Below are positions 49,114 to 60,228 of a DNA stretch of 64,000 bases, piece by piece; the first letter of the stretch is position 1; each line of letters begins with the position of its first letter. The position numbers and the translations under genes were made by a program. Source of the stretch: Flintibacter muris (GTDB lineage Bacteria; Bacillota; Clostridia; Oscillospirales; Oscillospiraceae); assembly GCF_943192995.1 (NCBI RefSeq), contig NZ_CALPCP010000020.1:1-64000 (forward strand), read 5' to 3'. The notes under the pieces are model-generated. The model was given only the letters and a program-made list of their open reading frames with translations. It made no database searches and had not been told where the DNA came from.

Positions 49114-50472
49114 TTAGGGATTCTGCACAAGCAGAACAACTGTCTCCACATGGGCCGTCCTGGGGAAGAGGTCAACGCCCTGGGCCTTGGCCGCATGGTA
49201 ACCCAGTTGGGAGAAACGGTCCACATCCCGGGCCAGGGTGGCCGGGTCGCAGGAGACGTAGACGATCCGGTCCGGAGCCATGTCGGCGAGAATGGCGGGC
49301 ACCTGGGGGGCCAGACCCTTCCGGGGCGGGTCTACAGAGATGACGTGGGGCCGAATGCCCTCTTCCGCCAGCCGCCGGGCCACCGTTCCTGCGTCGCCGC
49401 AGAAAAATTCCGCGTTGCTGATTCCGTTTCGGACAGCGTTTTCTTTGGCGTCCTGGATGGCCTGGGGGACAATCTCCGCCCCCACCACCCGCCTGGCCCG
49501 CCGGGCGAGGGCCAGGGAGATGGTGCCAATGCCGCAGTACAGGTCCAGAACGGTCTCCGTTCCGGTAAGCTGGGCAAAATCCAGAGCAATGGAGTACAGC
49601 CGCTGGGTCTGGGCGCGGTTGATCTGGAAGAAGGAGGGGACAGACAGACGGAAGGAGAGTTGACATAACTCCTCCTCCAGCCAGTCCCGGCCCCACAGAA
49701 CAGCGTATGCTTCTCCCAGAATCACATTGGTGTCCCGGATGTTGGTGTTCAGGACAAGGCCAATCAGACCTGGGTCCGCCCGGCGCAGAGCTTGGATCAG
49801 TTCGCCGCCGAAGGGGAGTACGCCGCCATTGGCCACCACGCACACCAGACTCTCGTTCCGGCTGTTGGTGCGGATATACAGGTGGCGAACCAGGCCCTCT
49901 CCTGTGCCCTCGTTGTAGGCGGGGATGGAATATTCCTGCATCCAATCCTTGAAAGCCGACCGCAGGCGGGTGACGCTTTCGGGCTGGAGGGGGCAGTCCG
50001 GGGCGTCCAGTACGTCGTGGCTCCGGGGACGGTAGTAGCCCACCGACAGCCCCCGCTTTCCCTGGGACACCGGAAACTGTACCTTGTTCCGGTATCTGTC
50101 GGGGTGCTCCGCGCCCAGGACTGGGGGCAGGTCCAGCTTGACGTGGCCCACCCGCTCCAGAGCGTCGGCAATGCGCCGGCCCTTGGCCCGCAGTTCCTCC
50201 TCGTAGCTCATGTGGCGGAACTGACAGCCGCCGCATTTGCCATACTGGGGGCAGTCCGGCTGAATGCGCTCAGGGGAGGGGAGCAGCAGCTCCACCCCCC
50301 GGCCCCAGGCCACATTTTTGTTCACCTTCTCCAGCCGGACCCGCCACCGCTCTCCCTGGATGGTGTAAGGGGCAAAGACCACCCGCCCCTCCAGCCGGGC
50401 TACCCCCATCCCATCGGCGGTGTAGCCGGTGATGTCCAGGGTGTGGACGGTGTTTTTTCGGATGTCTGCCAT
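49114..50472 (-). CDS. 23S rRNA (uracil-C5)-methyltransferase, RlmD/RumA type
   Basis: This 452-residue class I methyltransferase has an N-terminal TRAM domain (about 5-60), then an iron-sulfur motif C-x5-C-x2-C (CPQYGKCGGC), a SAM-binding VLDLYCGIGTISLALA and the catalytic DPPRKGL and YVSCDPATLARD blocks. It methylates a uracil of 23S rRNA or tRNA; the family cannot be resolved into RlmD, RlmCD or TrmA by eye. ATG 50472 follows GGGGGAG and is preferred to an upstream start that lacks a ribosome site. Confidence 0.9.
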   Translation of the reverse strand: MADIRKNTVHTLDITGYTADGMGVARLEGRVVFAPYTIQGERWRVRLEKVNKNVAWGRGVELLLPSPERIQPDCPQYGKCGGCQFRHMSYEEELRAKGRRIADALERVGHVKLDLPPVLGAEHPDRYRNKVQFPVSQGKRGLSVGYYRPRSHDVLDAPDCPLQPESVTRLRSAFKDWMQEYSIPAYNEGTGEGLVRHLYIRTNSRNESLVCVVANGGVLPFGGELIQALRRADPGLIGLVLNTNIRDTNVILGEAYAVLWGRDWLEEELCQLSFRLSVPSFFQINRAQTQRLYSIALDFAQLTGTETVLDLYCGIGTISLALARRARRVVGAEIVPQAIQDAKENAVRNGISNAEFFCGDAGTVARRLAEEGIRPHVISVDPPRKGLAPQVPAILADMAPDRIVYVSCDPATLARDVDRFSQLGYHAAKAQGVDLFPRTAHVETVVLLVQNP

Positions 50473-50596
50473 GGAGCACTCCCCCTTTGAAATCAGGTTA
50501 TCATACCATAAAAAATAAGAAACGTAAAGAGAGCACAAAAAGGTCCCGTTTTTTAGAATTAGAATAAACATCGCTTGACAATTGATTGAAAAATTG

Positions 50597-50644
50597 AGAA
50601 CCTGTATTTATAGACGGTGTTCAACGCCTGTAAATACAGGTTCT
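50597..50644. repeat. Short copy of a terminal-inverted-repeat element
   Basis: The 48-base segment starts AGAACCTGTATT and ends with its reverse complement AATACAGGTTCT. The arms extend imperfectly through the ACGGTGTTCAACGCC centre. The same ends, with a longer interior, occur at 55694-55857, so this appears to be an internally deleted copy of a MITE-like element. It lies between the rlmD-type gene's 5' side and the AGCS gene. Confidence 0.65.
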
Positions 50645-50676
50645 GAGCATTCACTGATCTGAAAAGGGGAGCAAAA

Positions 50677-50812
50677 CAGCCCCCTCTAAGAGGGGGCTGT
50701 CGCCGCCAAAGGCGGTGACGGGGGAGTCCGTCAAGGGGAAGTATATTTGATCGACGAACTCCCTCCGTCACGGGCGTTGCCCGTGCCACCTGCCTCAAAG
50801 AGGGAGGCTTTA
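50677..50812. repeat. G+C-rich hairpin repeat and AGCS terminator
   Basis: It holds a series of stems: CAGCCCCCTCT/AGAGGGGGCTG, CACCGCC-type/GGCGGTG, CACGGGC/GCCCGTG and CCTCCCTCTTTG. It shares the CCGCC..AAGGCGGTG core with 22140-22272. The last hairpin begins at the AGCS stop and likely terminates that transcript. Confidence 0.55.
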
Positions 50813-52210
50813 TTTCTTGGGGTCGAAATAATCCCTGGTGATCTTGGCCACCACACCGGACAGGGCCAGCAGGGCTACCAGGTTGGGGATGGCCATAGCG
50901 CCGTTGAGGGTGTCGGAGATGTCCCACATGAGCTGGCCGGAGCCAGTGGTGCCCACGATGCAAAACAGCACGAAGATGACCTTATAGGCAGAGACAAAGA
51001 TCTTGTTGTCGTTGGAGATATAGCCCCAGCACCGCTCGCCGTAGTAGCTCCAGCTGAGGATGGTGGACAGGGCGAAGAAGACCAGGCTGATCTGGATGAC
51101 CAGTCCGCCCAGAGTGCCGGGGAGGATGGAGTTGAAGGCGGCCACTGCGGCGGAGCCCTTGGTGCCGAAGGCCTCCAGGCCGCCGGCTGTGTCCAGCACG
51201 CCGGAGAGGATGACGGTGAGGGAGGTGATGGTGCAGATGACGATAGTGTCGATAAAGACCTCAAACACGCCCCAGATGGCCTGCTCGGCAGGCTCCTCGG
51301 TGGAGGAGGCGGCGTGGGCAATGGGGGCGGAGCCCAGACCGGCCTCGTTGGAGAACACGCCCCGGGCAAAGCCGTTCTTCATGGCCAGCATGATGGCGTA
51401 GCCAAAGATGCCGCCGCCCACCGCCTCAAGGCTGAAGGCGCTGGAGAAGATGGCCTGGAAGGCGGCGGGGATATCGGTGATGCGCAGAACAATGACGATA
51501 ATACCGGCCAGAATATAGAAGATGGCCATAAAGGGGACCAGCAGGGAGGTGACCTGGCCAATGCGCTGCACGCCGCCCAGCACCACAACGCCCACCACTA
51601 CCATAAGAATGATGCCGCTGACCAGGGGGTCCAGGCCGAACAGGCCGTTGAGAGAGCCCGCAATCTCGCTGGACTGGGCAATGTTGCCGATACCGAAGGA
51701 GGCCAGTCCGCCCAGGATGGCGAAGATGACGGCCAGCCACTTCCAGCTTTTGCCCAGGCCGTTCTCAATATAGTACATGGGGCCGCCCTTGTGGATGCCG
51801 TTAGCGTCGGTATTGCGGAACTTCATGGCCAGGGCAATCTCAGCGTACTTGGTACACATACCGAAGAAAGCGGATACCCACATCCAGAACACCGCACCGG
51901 GACCGCCGGCAAAGATGGCCCCGGTGACGCCGGCAATGTTGCCCGTGCCCACGGTGCCAGCCAGGGCGGTAGTCACCGCCTGGAAGGGGGTCAGGTTGCC
52001 GCCGTCTTTGGCCTGCTTTTTGCTGAACAGAGAACCGACGGTGTTTTTCATGATATAGCCGAACCAGCGCACCTGGATCCAGCCGGTGCGGAAGGTCAGG
52101 AACACGCCGGTACCCACCAGCAGCACCAGCATAATGGGGCCCCACACAAAGTCGTTGATCTTGCCGTTGACCAGCTCAACGATTGCCAAGAATTTTTCCA
52201 TAAATTCCAT
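50810..52210 (-). CDS. Alanine/glycine:cation symporter (AGCS family)
   Basis: This 466-residue membrane protein has about 11 helices and AGCS signatures: FLTFRTGWIQVRWFGYIM, LAGTVGTGNIAGVTGAIFAGG and GPGAVFWMWVSAFFGMCTKY, with FSNEAGLGSAPIAHAA further on. It imports glycine or alanine with sodium. ATG 52210 after GGAGAG is the family start. The leader holds a tandem glycine riboswitch, so glycine is the probable substrate and signal. Confidence 0.95.
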   Translation of the reverse strand: MEFMEKFLAIVELVNGKINDFVWGPIMLVLLVGTGVFLTFRTGWIQVRWFGYIMKNTVGSLFSKKQAKDGGNLTPFQAVTTALAGTVGTGNIAGVTGAIFAGGPGAVFWMWVSAFFGMCTKYAEIALAMKFRNTDANGIHKGGPMYYIENGLGKSWKWLAVIFAILGGLASFGIGNIAQSSEIAGSLNGLFGLDPLVSGIILMVVVGVVVLGGVQRIGQVTSLLVPFMAIFYILAGIIVIVLRITDIPAAFQAIFSSAFSLEAVGGGIFGYAIMLAMKNGFARGVFSNEAGLGSAPIAHAASSTEEPAEQAIWGVFEVFIDTIVICTITSLTVILSGVLDTAGGLEAFGTKGSAAVAAFNSILPGTLGGLVIQISLVFFALSTILSWSYYGERCWGYISNDNKIFVSAYKVIFVLFCIVGTTGSGQLMWDISDTLNGAMAIPNLVALLALSGVVAKITRDYFDPKK

Positions 52211-52317
52211 GTACGTTCTCTCCTTTTTCTCCGGACAGACAAAAAACGGGCCGCGGAAATGCCCGCCGCCCAAAAGAAAAGCAATCCCGGCAGGGCACGC
52301 CCCGCCGTTCTGACTTT

Positions 52318-52493
52318 CCTCTGTCCTTTTGCCTGAGAGATTGGCGGGGGAATTTCTGCCCCGCGTTGCACCTTCGGCACCCGGTTTACGAGCTTCTCCA
52401 GAGTCACATCCACGCGCAGTCCTCATCCCCAACGGGACGCCTGAGAGTGTTATTCCTTCGGCAGGCCTTGGCCGTTTTCCTGTGCGCTTCGTC
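52318..52493 (-). promoter_or_regulatory. Tandem glycine riboswitch
   Basis: On the reverse strand two aptamers follow each other. The first has GCCGAAGGAATAACACTC then CTCAGG and GGACTG. The second starts ACTCTGGAGA and has GGTGCCGAAGGTGCAA, then AATCTCTCAGGCAAAAGGAC. These are the conserved glycine-aptamer cores and the CUCUGGAGA linker known from gcvT leaders. It lies about 110 bases before the AGCS start codon and should couple transporter expression to glycine. I did not resolve the expression platform. Confidence 0.92.
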
Positions 52494-52516
52494 TGTCTGT
52501 ATTCAATTACTCTGAT

Positions 52517-52546
52517 ACCATACCATAAAGGACGGGCGTTTGTCAA
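52517..52546 (-). promoter_or_regulatory. Promoter of the riboswitch-AGCS transcript
   Basis: On the reverse strand TTGACA (52541-52546) and TATGGT (52517-52522) have an 18-base spacer. The start point falls just upstream of the first glycine aptamer. Confidence 0.7.
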
Positions 52547-52658
52547 CGTCTGACGGACAACAATACGCTGGATGTGGAATTTTCGGCTATTTAAACCAAC
52601 AGAATAGAAATTTTTCCGCAGAAAGTTTACAATTTGCTCTTTTTTCTGGAAGAAGAGT

Positions 52659-52668
52659 GTGGTATACT
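52659..52668 (+). promoter_or_regulatory. Extended -10 promoter of secA
   Basis: TGGTATACT (TG-n-TATACT, -10 at 52663-52668) has a T-rich, poor -35. The leader to secA is about 160 bases. It contains the stems GGCGCG/CGCGCC near 52738-52759 and CCGGA/TCCGG near 52765-52778, and an 11-codon open frame at 52689-52724 with no ribosome site. Confidence 0.55.
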
Positions 52669-52831
52669 GACTTGAATTATTGTTTTTGATGCCTTGTAGG
52701 CGTGACCACTGGGCACGCCGCTGATCTGGGTGCGGACGGCGCGCCGGGGTCGTCGCGCCCTGCCACCGGATTCTTCCGGCTGTTCAACGTATAAAAAACC
52801 GTTAAATTATAACCGAGAGGTGTTTGATACC

Positions 52832-55588
<2,757 letters not shown>

Positions 55589-55592
55589 AAAG

Positions 55593-55634
55593 AAGCGCCC
55601 CTCTTCCGTCCGTCAGGGCGGAGGAGGGGCGCTT
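55593..55634 (+). terminator. Terminator after secA
   Basis: A long imperfect G+C stem (AAGCGCCCCTC with GAGGGGCGCTT, 55593-55634) starts just after the secA stop. The T-tract is poor. Confidence 0.65.
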
Positions 55635-55693
55635 GATCCATACAGGGGCCCCTACAGATTGCTCCCGGCAGCTTTGAATCCCGCTGTTCTCTT

Positions 55694-55857
55694 AGAACCT
55701 GTATTCACAGGCGTTGAACGCCGTCTGACCGGGTCTTTAACCGCCCTGCCGCGTTAAAAAATCTTGAAATACATCCAGTATTCCTGCGATTTTTTGCCTT
55801 GCAGGCTGGCAAAATCCCACGTCCATCCGGCATCCTCCGCCTGTGAATACAGGTTCT
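55694..55857. mobile_element. MITE-like element with ~20-base terminal inverted repeats
   Basis: The 164-base segment is bounded by AGAACCTGTATTCACAGG and its reverse complement; the match extends to about 20 bases. It has no coding capacity. The interior has A+T-rich hairpins around 55755-55800. A 48-base relative with the same ends is at 50597. No clear target duplication is visible. It sits just upstream of the purB promoter. Confidence 0.65.
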
Positions 55858-55886
55858 TAAAGTTTTGTGAAAATTTTCCCCAAGGG

Positions 55887-55915
55887 TGGCAAAGCGGGGG
55901 GAAATACGCTATAAT
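55887..55915 (+). promoter_or_regulatory. purB promoter
   Basis: TGGCAA (55887-55892) and TATAAT (55910-55915) with a 17-base spacer lie 40 bases before the purB start. Confidence 0.6.
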
Positions 55916-55956
55916 AAAACTGTCAATACAAAACCAAAGAAAAAGAGGTCGATATT

Positions 55957-57393
55957 ATGTCTACCAACCGCTATGAAAGTCCCCTGTCCTCCCGCTATGC
56001 CAGCGACGAGATGCAGTACATCTTTTCCCCGGACAAGAAATTTTCCACCTGGCGCAGGCTGTGGGTGGCCCTGGCCCGGGCTGAGATGGAGCTGGGCCTG
56101 CCCGTCACCCAGGAGCAGGTGGATGAGCTGGAGGCGCATATTACCGACATTGATTATGAAAAAGCCGCCCAGTGGGAGAAAAAGCTGCGCCATGATGTGA
56201 TGGCCCACGTCCACACCTATGGCGAGCTGTGCCCCAAGGCCATGCCCATTATCCACCTGGGGGCTACCAGCTGCTATGTGGGGGACAACACCGACGTAAT
56301 CCTCATGCGGGAGGGCCTGGAGCTGGTCCGGGACAAGATGGTCCGGGTGCTGGCCCATCTGAGTGAATTTGCCGGCGAGTATAAAGCCTTGCCAACCCTG
56401 GGCTTTACCCATTTTCAGGCGGCCCAGCTGGTCACCGTGGGCAAGCGGGCCGCCCTGTGGATGAACGAGCTGCTGATGGACCTGGAGGAGGTGGAGTACC
56501 GCATCTCCACCTTAAAGCTGCTGGGCTCCAAGGGCACCACCGGCACCCAGGCCTCCTTCCTGGAGCTGTTCGAGGGTGACCACGGGAAGGTGAAGCAGCT
56601 GGAGGAGAAGATTGCAAAGGAGATGGGCTATGAAGCCGTTGTTCCTGTGAGCGGACAGACCTACTCCCGGAAAATGGACTACAACGTGGTGTCTACCCTG
56701 GCCGGCATTGCCCAGTCCGCAAGCAAATTTGCTACCGACCTGCGGCTGCTGTGCCACCTGAAGGAGGTGGAGGAGCCTTTTGAAAAGAACCAGATCGGCT
56801 CCTCGGCCATGCCCTACAAGCGCAACCCCATGCGCTGTGAGCGCATCTGCTCCCTGGCCCGGTATGTCATTGTGGATGTGGGCAACCCCGCCGTCACCAC
56901 CGCTACCCAGTGGTTTGAGCGCACTCTGGACGACTCCGCCAACAAGCGGCTGTCTGTCCCTGAGGCGTTTTTGGCGGTGGACGCCATCCTGAACATCTGG
57001 GCCAATGTGGCATCCGGGCTGTTGGTCCACCCAAAGGTGATTGAAAAGCACGTGCTGGAGGAGCTGCCCTTTATGGCCAGCGAGAACATCATGATGGACG
57101 CGGTCAAGCGGGGGGGGGACCGGCAGGAGCTCCATGAGCGCATCCGGGTGCTGTCCCAGGAGGCCGGTTACAATGTAAAGGAGCTGGGTCTGCCCAACAA
57201 CCTGATTGACCTGATGGCCGCTGACCCCGCCTTCGGGATGACGAAGGAGGAGCTGTCCGCCCATCTGAACCCCAGCGCCTATATTGGCCGCTGTCCGGAG
57301 CAGGTGGAGGAATTTTTGAACACACAAATCGCTCCAGTGCTGAACAGGTACGCCAGCGCCCTGGAGCAAGGTGATACAGAACTGAACGTGTAA
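55957..57393 (+). CDS. purB: Adenylosuccinate lyase
   Basis: This 478-residue fumarase/aspartase-superfamily enzyme cleaves adenylosuccinate and SAICAR in purine synthesis. Features are YESPLSSRYASDEMQYIFSP at the start, the HLGATSCYVGDN and TLGFTHFQAAQLVTVGKRA blocks with catalytic His, and the signature IGSSAMPYKRNPMRCERI. The length fits the longer human-type branch often seen in clostridia. A permease gene follows 18 bases later. Confidence 0.97.
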   Translation: MSTNRYESPLSSRYASDEMQYIFSPDKKFSTWRRLWVALARAEMELGLPVTQEQVDELEAHITDIDYEKAAQWEKKLRHDVMAHVHTYGELCPKAMPIIHLGATSCYVGDNTDVILMREGLELVRDKMVRVLAHLSEFAGEYKALPTLGFTHFQAAQLVTVGKRAALWMNELLMDLEEVEYRISTLKLLGSKGTTGTQASFLELFEGDHGKVKQLEEKIAKEMGYEAVVPVSGQTYSRKMDYNVVSTLAGIAQSASKFATDLRLLCHLKEVEEPFEKNQIGSSAMPYKRNPMRCERICSLARYVIVDVGNPAVTTATQWFERTLDDSANKRLSVPEAFLAVDAILNIWANVASGLLVHPKVIEKHVLEELPFMASENIMMDAVKRGGDRQELHERIRVLSQEAGYNVKELGLPNNLIDLMAADPAFGMTKEELSAHLNPSAYIGRCPEQVEEFLNTQIAPVLNRYASALEQGDTELNV

Positions 57394-57411
57394 AAAAAGG
57401 AGTGGGCAAGC

Positions 57412-58680
57412 ATGAAACGCAATGACAGGCACCCCTATTTGGCCGCCGGATTGACGGCCTTCGCAGTAATTGCGGCGTCGCTGTGTCTGTTTTTCCTGCT
57501 GTTCAATCTGGAGGCGGTGGCCCGCTTCCTGAACAGCCTGGCAAGCATCCTGCGGCCCATCTTCATGGGGGCGGTGATCGCCTTTCTGCTGCTGCCCGTC
57601 CAACGGGCCATCCTGCGCTTTCTTGTGGCCATTACCCCGGATAAGCGGATGGAGGAGCGCCACAGTTACAGCTTCCTCAACTTTGTGGCCATTGTGCTCA
57701 GCCTGCTGCTGGCCTTCTTCCTGATCTATCTGCTGCTGGCTATGGTCCTGCCCCAGGTGTATGAGAGCGTGGTGGGTCTGGTCAAGGCCATCCCAGACTA
57801 CATTGTAAACGTTCAGAACTGGCTCCAGACCTTCTTTGAGGACAACCCGGATATTCAAGCCTCCGTCATATCTGTGTACAGCTCGGCGGCCACCTCCCTG
57901 GAGCAGTGGCTGAATTCTGACATTCTGCCCAACCTGGAGTCGGTGTCTACCTCCATTCAGTGGATGCGAACCACAATTTTGCCTAATCTCACCGGAGTGG
58001 TAGCCGGAGTGTCCGGAGTGGTGGTGGGTTTCCTGGTGCTGGTAAAGGATCTGCTCATTGCGGTGATTGTCTCCGTCTATCTGCTGGCACGGAAGGATAT
58101 CTTTGCTGCCCAGAGCAAGAAGATGGTATACAGCCTTTTCCGTACCGACATCGCCGACCTGATTGTGGGGGAAGTGCGCAACGCCTACAAGATTATGAGC
58201 GGGTTTATCAACGGCAAGCTGCTGGACTCCCTCATCATCGGCGTCATATGTCTGGTCTGCTGCAATATCTTCAAGTTCCCCTACCCGGCCCTTATCGCTG
58301 TCATCATTGGCGTGACCAATATTATTCCTTTTTTCGGTCCTTTCATTGGAGCCGTTCCCTGCGGGCTGCTGATTTTCCTGTCCAGCCCTATTCAGGCGGT
58401 GTACTTTGCCATCTTCATTCTGGCCCTCCAGCAGTTTGACGGCAATATCCTGGGCCCAAAGATTTTGGGTGAAAGCACCGGCCTGGCCTCCTTCTGGGTG
58501 CTGTTCTCTATCCTGCTGTTCGGCGGACTGTTTGGCTTTGCCGGCATGGTGCTGGGCGTACCTGTCTTTGCCATGATCTACAGCGTGGTAAGCCGTCTGA
58601 CAGCCTACGGCTTACGTTCCCACAATTTGCCGGTGGAGACAGAGGACTACATGGGCAAAACCGGACCAATGGCACGGTAA
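57412..58680 (+). CDS. AI-2E family transporter
   Basis: This 422-residue membrane protein has the family layout: three helices near the N-terminus (15-105), a soluble amphipathic middle (about 120-200) and five helices in the C-terminal half, with NGKLLDSLIIGVICLVC, NIIPFFGPFIGAVPC and ALQQFDGNILGPKILG. Members export small molecules such as autoinducer-2 or act as sodium/proton antiporters; which applies is not visible. ATG follows AAGGAG, 18 bases after purB, so the two may be cotranscribed. Confidence 0.9.
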   Translation: MKRNDRHPYLAAGLTAFAVIAASLCLFFLLFNLEAVARFLNSLASILRPIFMGAVIAFLLLPVQRAILRFLVAITPDKRMEERHSYSFLNFVAIVLSLLLAFFLIYLLLAMVLPQVYESVVGLVKAIPDYIVNVQNWLQTFFEDNPDIQASVISVYSSAATSLEQWLNSDILPNLESVSTSIQWMRTTILPNLTGVVAGVSGVVVGFLVLVKDLLIAVIVSVYLLARKDIFAAQSKKMVYSLFRTDIADLIVGEVRNAYKIMSGFINGKLLDSLIIGVICLVCCNIFKFPYPALIAVIIGVTNIIPFFGPFIGAVPCGLLIFLSSPIQAVYFAIFILALQQFDGNILGPKILGESTGLASFWVLFSILLFGGLFGFAGMVLGVPVFAMIYSVVSRLTAYGLRSHNLPVETEDYMGKTGPMAR

Positions 58681-58714
58681 ACGTATAGATATATTTAATA
58701 AAGGAGAAAAAGAT

Positions 58715-59191
58715 ATGGGCAATGAGGAAAAAATTCTGGAGATGCTGGAAAAGCTGAACGGGACTGTGGAAAAACATGGTGAAATGCTGGAAAAGCTGAA
58801 CGGAACCGTGGAGAAGCAGGGCGGAATACTAGAAAAACACAGTGAAATGCTGGAGAAACAGGGTGAAACACTGGAGAAGCACAGTGAAATGCTGGAGAAA
58901 CAGGGTGAAACACTGGAGAAGCACAGTGAAATGCTGGAGAAACACAGTGAAATGCTGGAGAAACACAGCAAAATACTGGAAAAACTTCAGCTTGATGTCT
59001 CTGGTATTAAAGTTCGGTTGGATGTTGAGGTGAAAACTCAGTTCAATTTACTGGCGGAAGGCCAGCAAGCGATTTTGGATCAGATAACACCCAAGGACCG
59101 TGTAGACGAGCTGGAGGCTGATGTGATCGTTTTAAAAACAGCGGTCAAAATGTTGTCACAAGAGGTGGCTGAACTTAAAAAAGCGCAATAA
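58715..59191 (+). CDS. Heptad-repeat coiled-coil protein, copy 1
   Basis: This 158-residue protein is made mostly of tandem 7-residue units (EKHSEML, EKQGETL, EKLNGTV) from about 10 to 84, encoded by 21-base DNA repeats at about 58760-58975, with a 42-base higher-order unit. A conserved tail follows: DVSGIKVRLDVEVKTQFNLL, then EGQQAILDQI, and a final VAELKKAQ. It should form a long parallel coiled coil. No signal or membrane segment is seen. The first ten residues and the tail match the protein at 61805-62230 although its repeats differ. ATG after AAAGGAG. Function unknown. Confidence 0.85.
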   Translation: MGNEEKILEMLEKLNGTVEKHGEMLEKLNGTVEKQGGILEKHSEMLEKQGETLEKHSEMLEKQGETLEKHSEMLEKHSEMLEKHSKILEKLQLDVSGIKVRLDVEVKTQFNLLAEGQQAILDQITPKDRVDELEADVIVLKTAVKMLSQEVAELKKAQ

Positions 59192-59249
59192 TAAGAGCCT
59201 TTTCTTTTTATAGAAACAATTTGTGGGGGACTGTTGAGGAGGCGATAAA

Positions 59250-59672
59250 ATGAGAGCAGTTGAACAATTAGATGTTTGCTACAGCAATGACGACGAAAAA
59301 CGTTGTTCTGTATTTGCTGGCATCTGCCAGTCGCAGGAATTGTTTGAGCAATATTGGGAAAAAGATTATGAACTTCTGTGCAATGACTGTATTGGGTTTG
59401 AAATGGGAATTGATTTTGGCATTAATACCTATGACGAAGATTTTGCGGTTATGGTATTGCAGGAGGAGTTGACGGATCAAATTGATGAACTTGTGAAAGA
59501 TGCGGAAGTATTTAATATTGACGCACTGAAAAGAATGTACCCTGACGGCTTGGACAGGCCCTACAACGCGATTATCATCTTGGACAGATTGATTTATGAC
59601 GGAGCAGTTCAGGAAGTGCAGAATGAAAGGTTTGGTTTTTTCAAATTTTTAGGTGTGTTTGACAGCGATTGA
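59250..59672 (+). CDS. Imm22-like (DUF4284) immunity-type protein
   Basis: This 140-residue acidic protein resembles the Imm22/DUF4284 family. It has a SQELFEQYWEKDYELL helix, the FGINTYDEDFAV block and the C-terminal YNAIIILDRLIYD and RFGFFKFLGVFD strands. Such proteins protect against contact-delivered polymorphic toxins. No toxin gene is adjacent, so this is an orphan. It is visibly A+T-richer than purB or secA, consistent with acquisition. ATG follows AGGAGG. The family call is by pattern and not verified by profile. Confidence 0.6.
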   Translation: MRAVEQLDVCYSNDDEKRCSVFAGICQSQELFEQYWEKDYELLCNDCIGFEMGIDFGINTYDEDFAVMVLQEELTDQIDELVKDAEVFNIDALKRMYPDGLDRPYNAIIILDRLIYDGAVQEVQNERFGFFKFLGVFDSD

Positions 59673-59711
59673 CCCCTTTAAATATGGTGGTAATTTCACT
59701 TTATGGAAAAG

Positions 59712-59750
59712 AAAACTGCCTTCGGTGCTTGTTGCACTGGAGGCAGTTTT
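59712..59750. terminator. Bidirectional terminator between convergent genes
   Basis: The stem AAAACTGCC/GGCAGTTTT with an inner CGGTGC/GCACTG stem (59712-59750) ends in A and T runs on both sides. Confidence 0.75.
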
Positions 59751-59754
59751 GCGA

Positions 59755-60228
59755 TCAGGTCTTTTCCAGCTTTGCCTTTCCGGAGATTTCTTCCATATGA
59801 ATCTTCCATATGGCGGTGGCGGCAAGGCTGTTTTGAATGGCCGGCTCAAAGCCGTCCATGTGCTTCGGGGTTACCTTTTGGCACAGAGCCCGCAGGGCTT
59901 CAACTTTTTCAGCGGAGTCCTTTACCTCACTGGCAGTTCCGGTTACAATAACGGATTGAAAATAGGTGGTGTACATGGCGGGAGGCACAAAAGCGGGCCG
60001 GTCATCCCCTACAAAGGTGACGCATACCTGAGGGAAGCGGCGCAGCAGGTCGGTCTTACGGCCCTGGTGGGCGCAGTGGAAGTAGAGATCATCTCCCACC
60101 CGCACAAAAGACAGAGGGAGGCAGTAGGGGACGGGCTCCCCGGTGGAAAGGGCCATTATCCCATGGGTGCAGCGGTCAATAAGGGACACAGAGAAATCCC
60201 TGTTCTGAGCCCGGTCATTTCGTCTCAT
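59755..60228 (-). CDS. Pyridoxamine 5'-phosphate oxidase-like flavoprotein (NimA type)
   Basis: This 157-residue split-barrel flavin-binding protein belongs to the NimA/5-nitroimidazole-reductase-like family. Features are GIMALSTGEPVPYCLPLSFV, LYFHCAHQGRKTDLLRRFPQ and the C-terminal ATAIWKIHMEEISGKAK. It probably binds FMN and acts as a reductase or flavin carrier; resistance to nitroimidazoles cannot be inferred from family membership alone. Its ATG, after AAAGGAGG, lies inside the end of the upstream DUF4364 gene (14-base overlap), so the two are coexpressed. Confidence 0.88.
   Translation of the reverse strand: MRRNDRAQNRDFSVSLIDRCTHGIMALSTGEPVPYCLPLSFVRVGDDLYFHCAHQGRKTDLLRRFPQVCVTFVGDDRPAFVPPAMYTTYFQSVIVTGTASEVKDSAEKVEALRALCQKVTPKHMDGFEPAIQNSLAATAIWKIHMEEISGKAKLEKT

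Noticed and set aside
58835-58975. Tandem repeats that look like a CRISPR array
   Set aside because: The units are contiguous 21-base in-frame heptad codons with no spacers and lie inside a coding gene; the same applies to 62000-62170.
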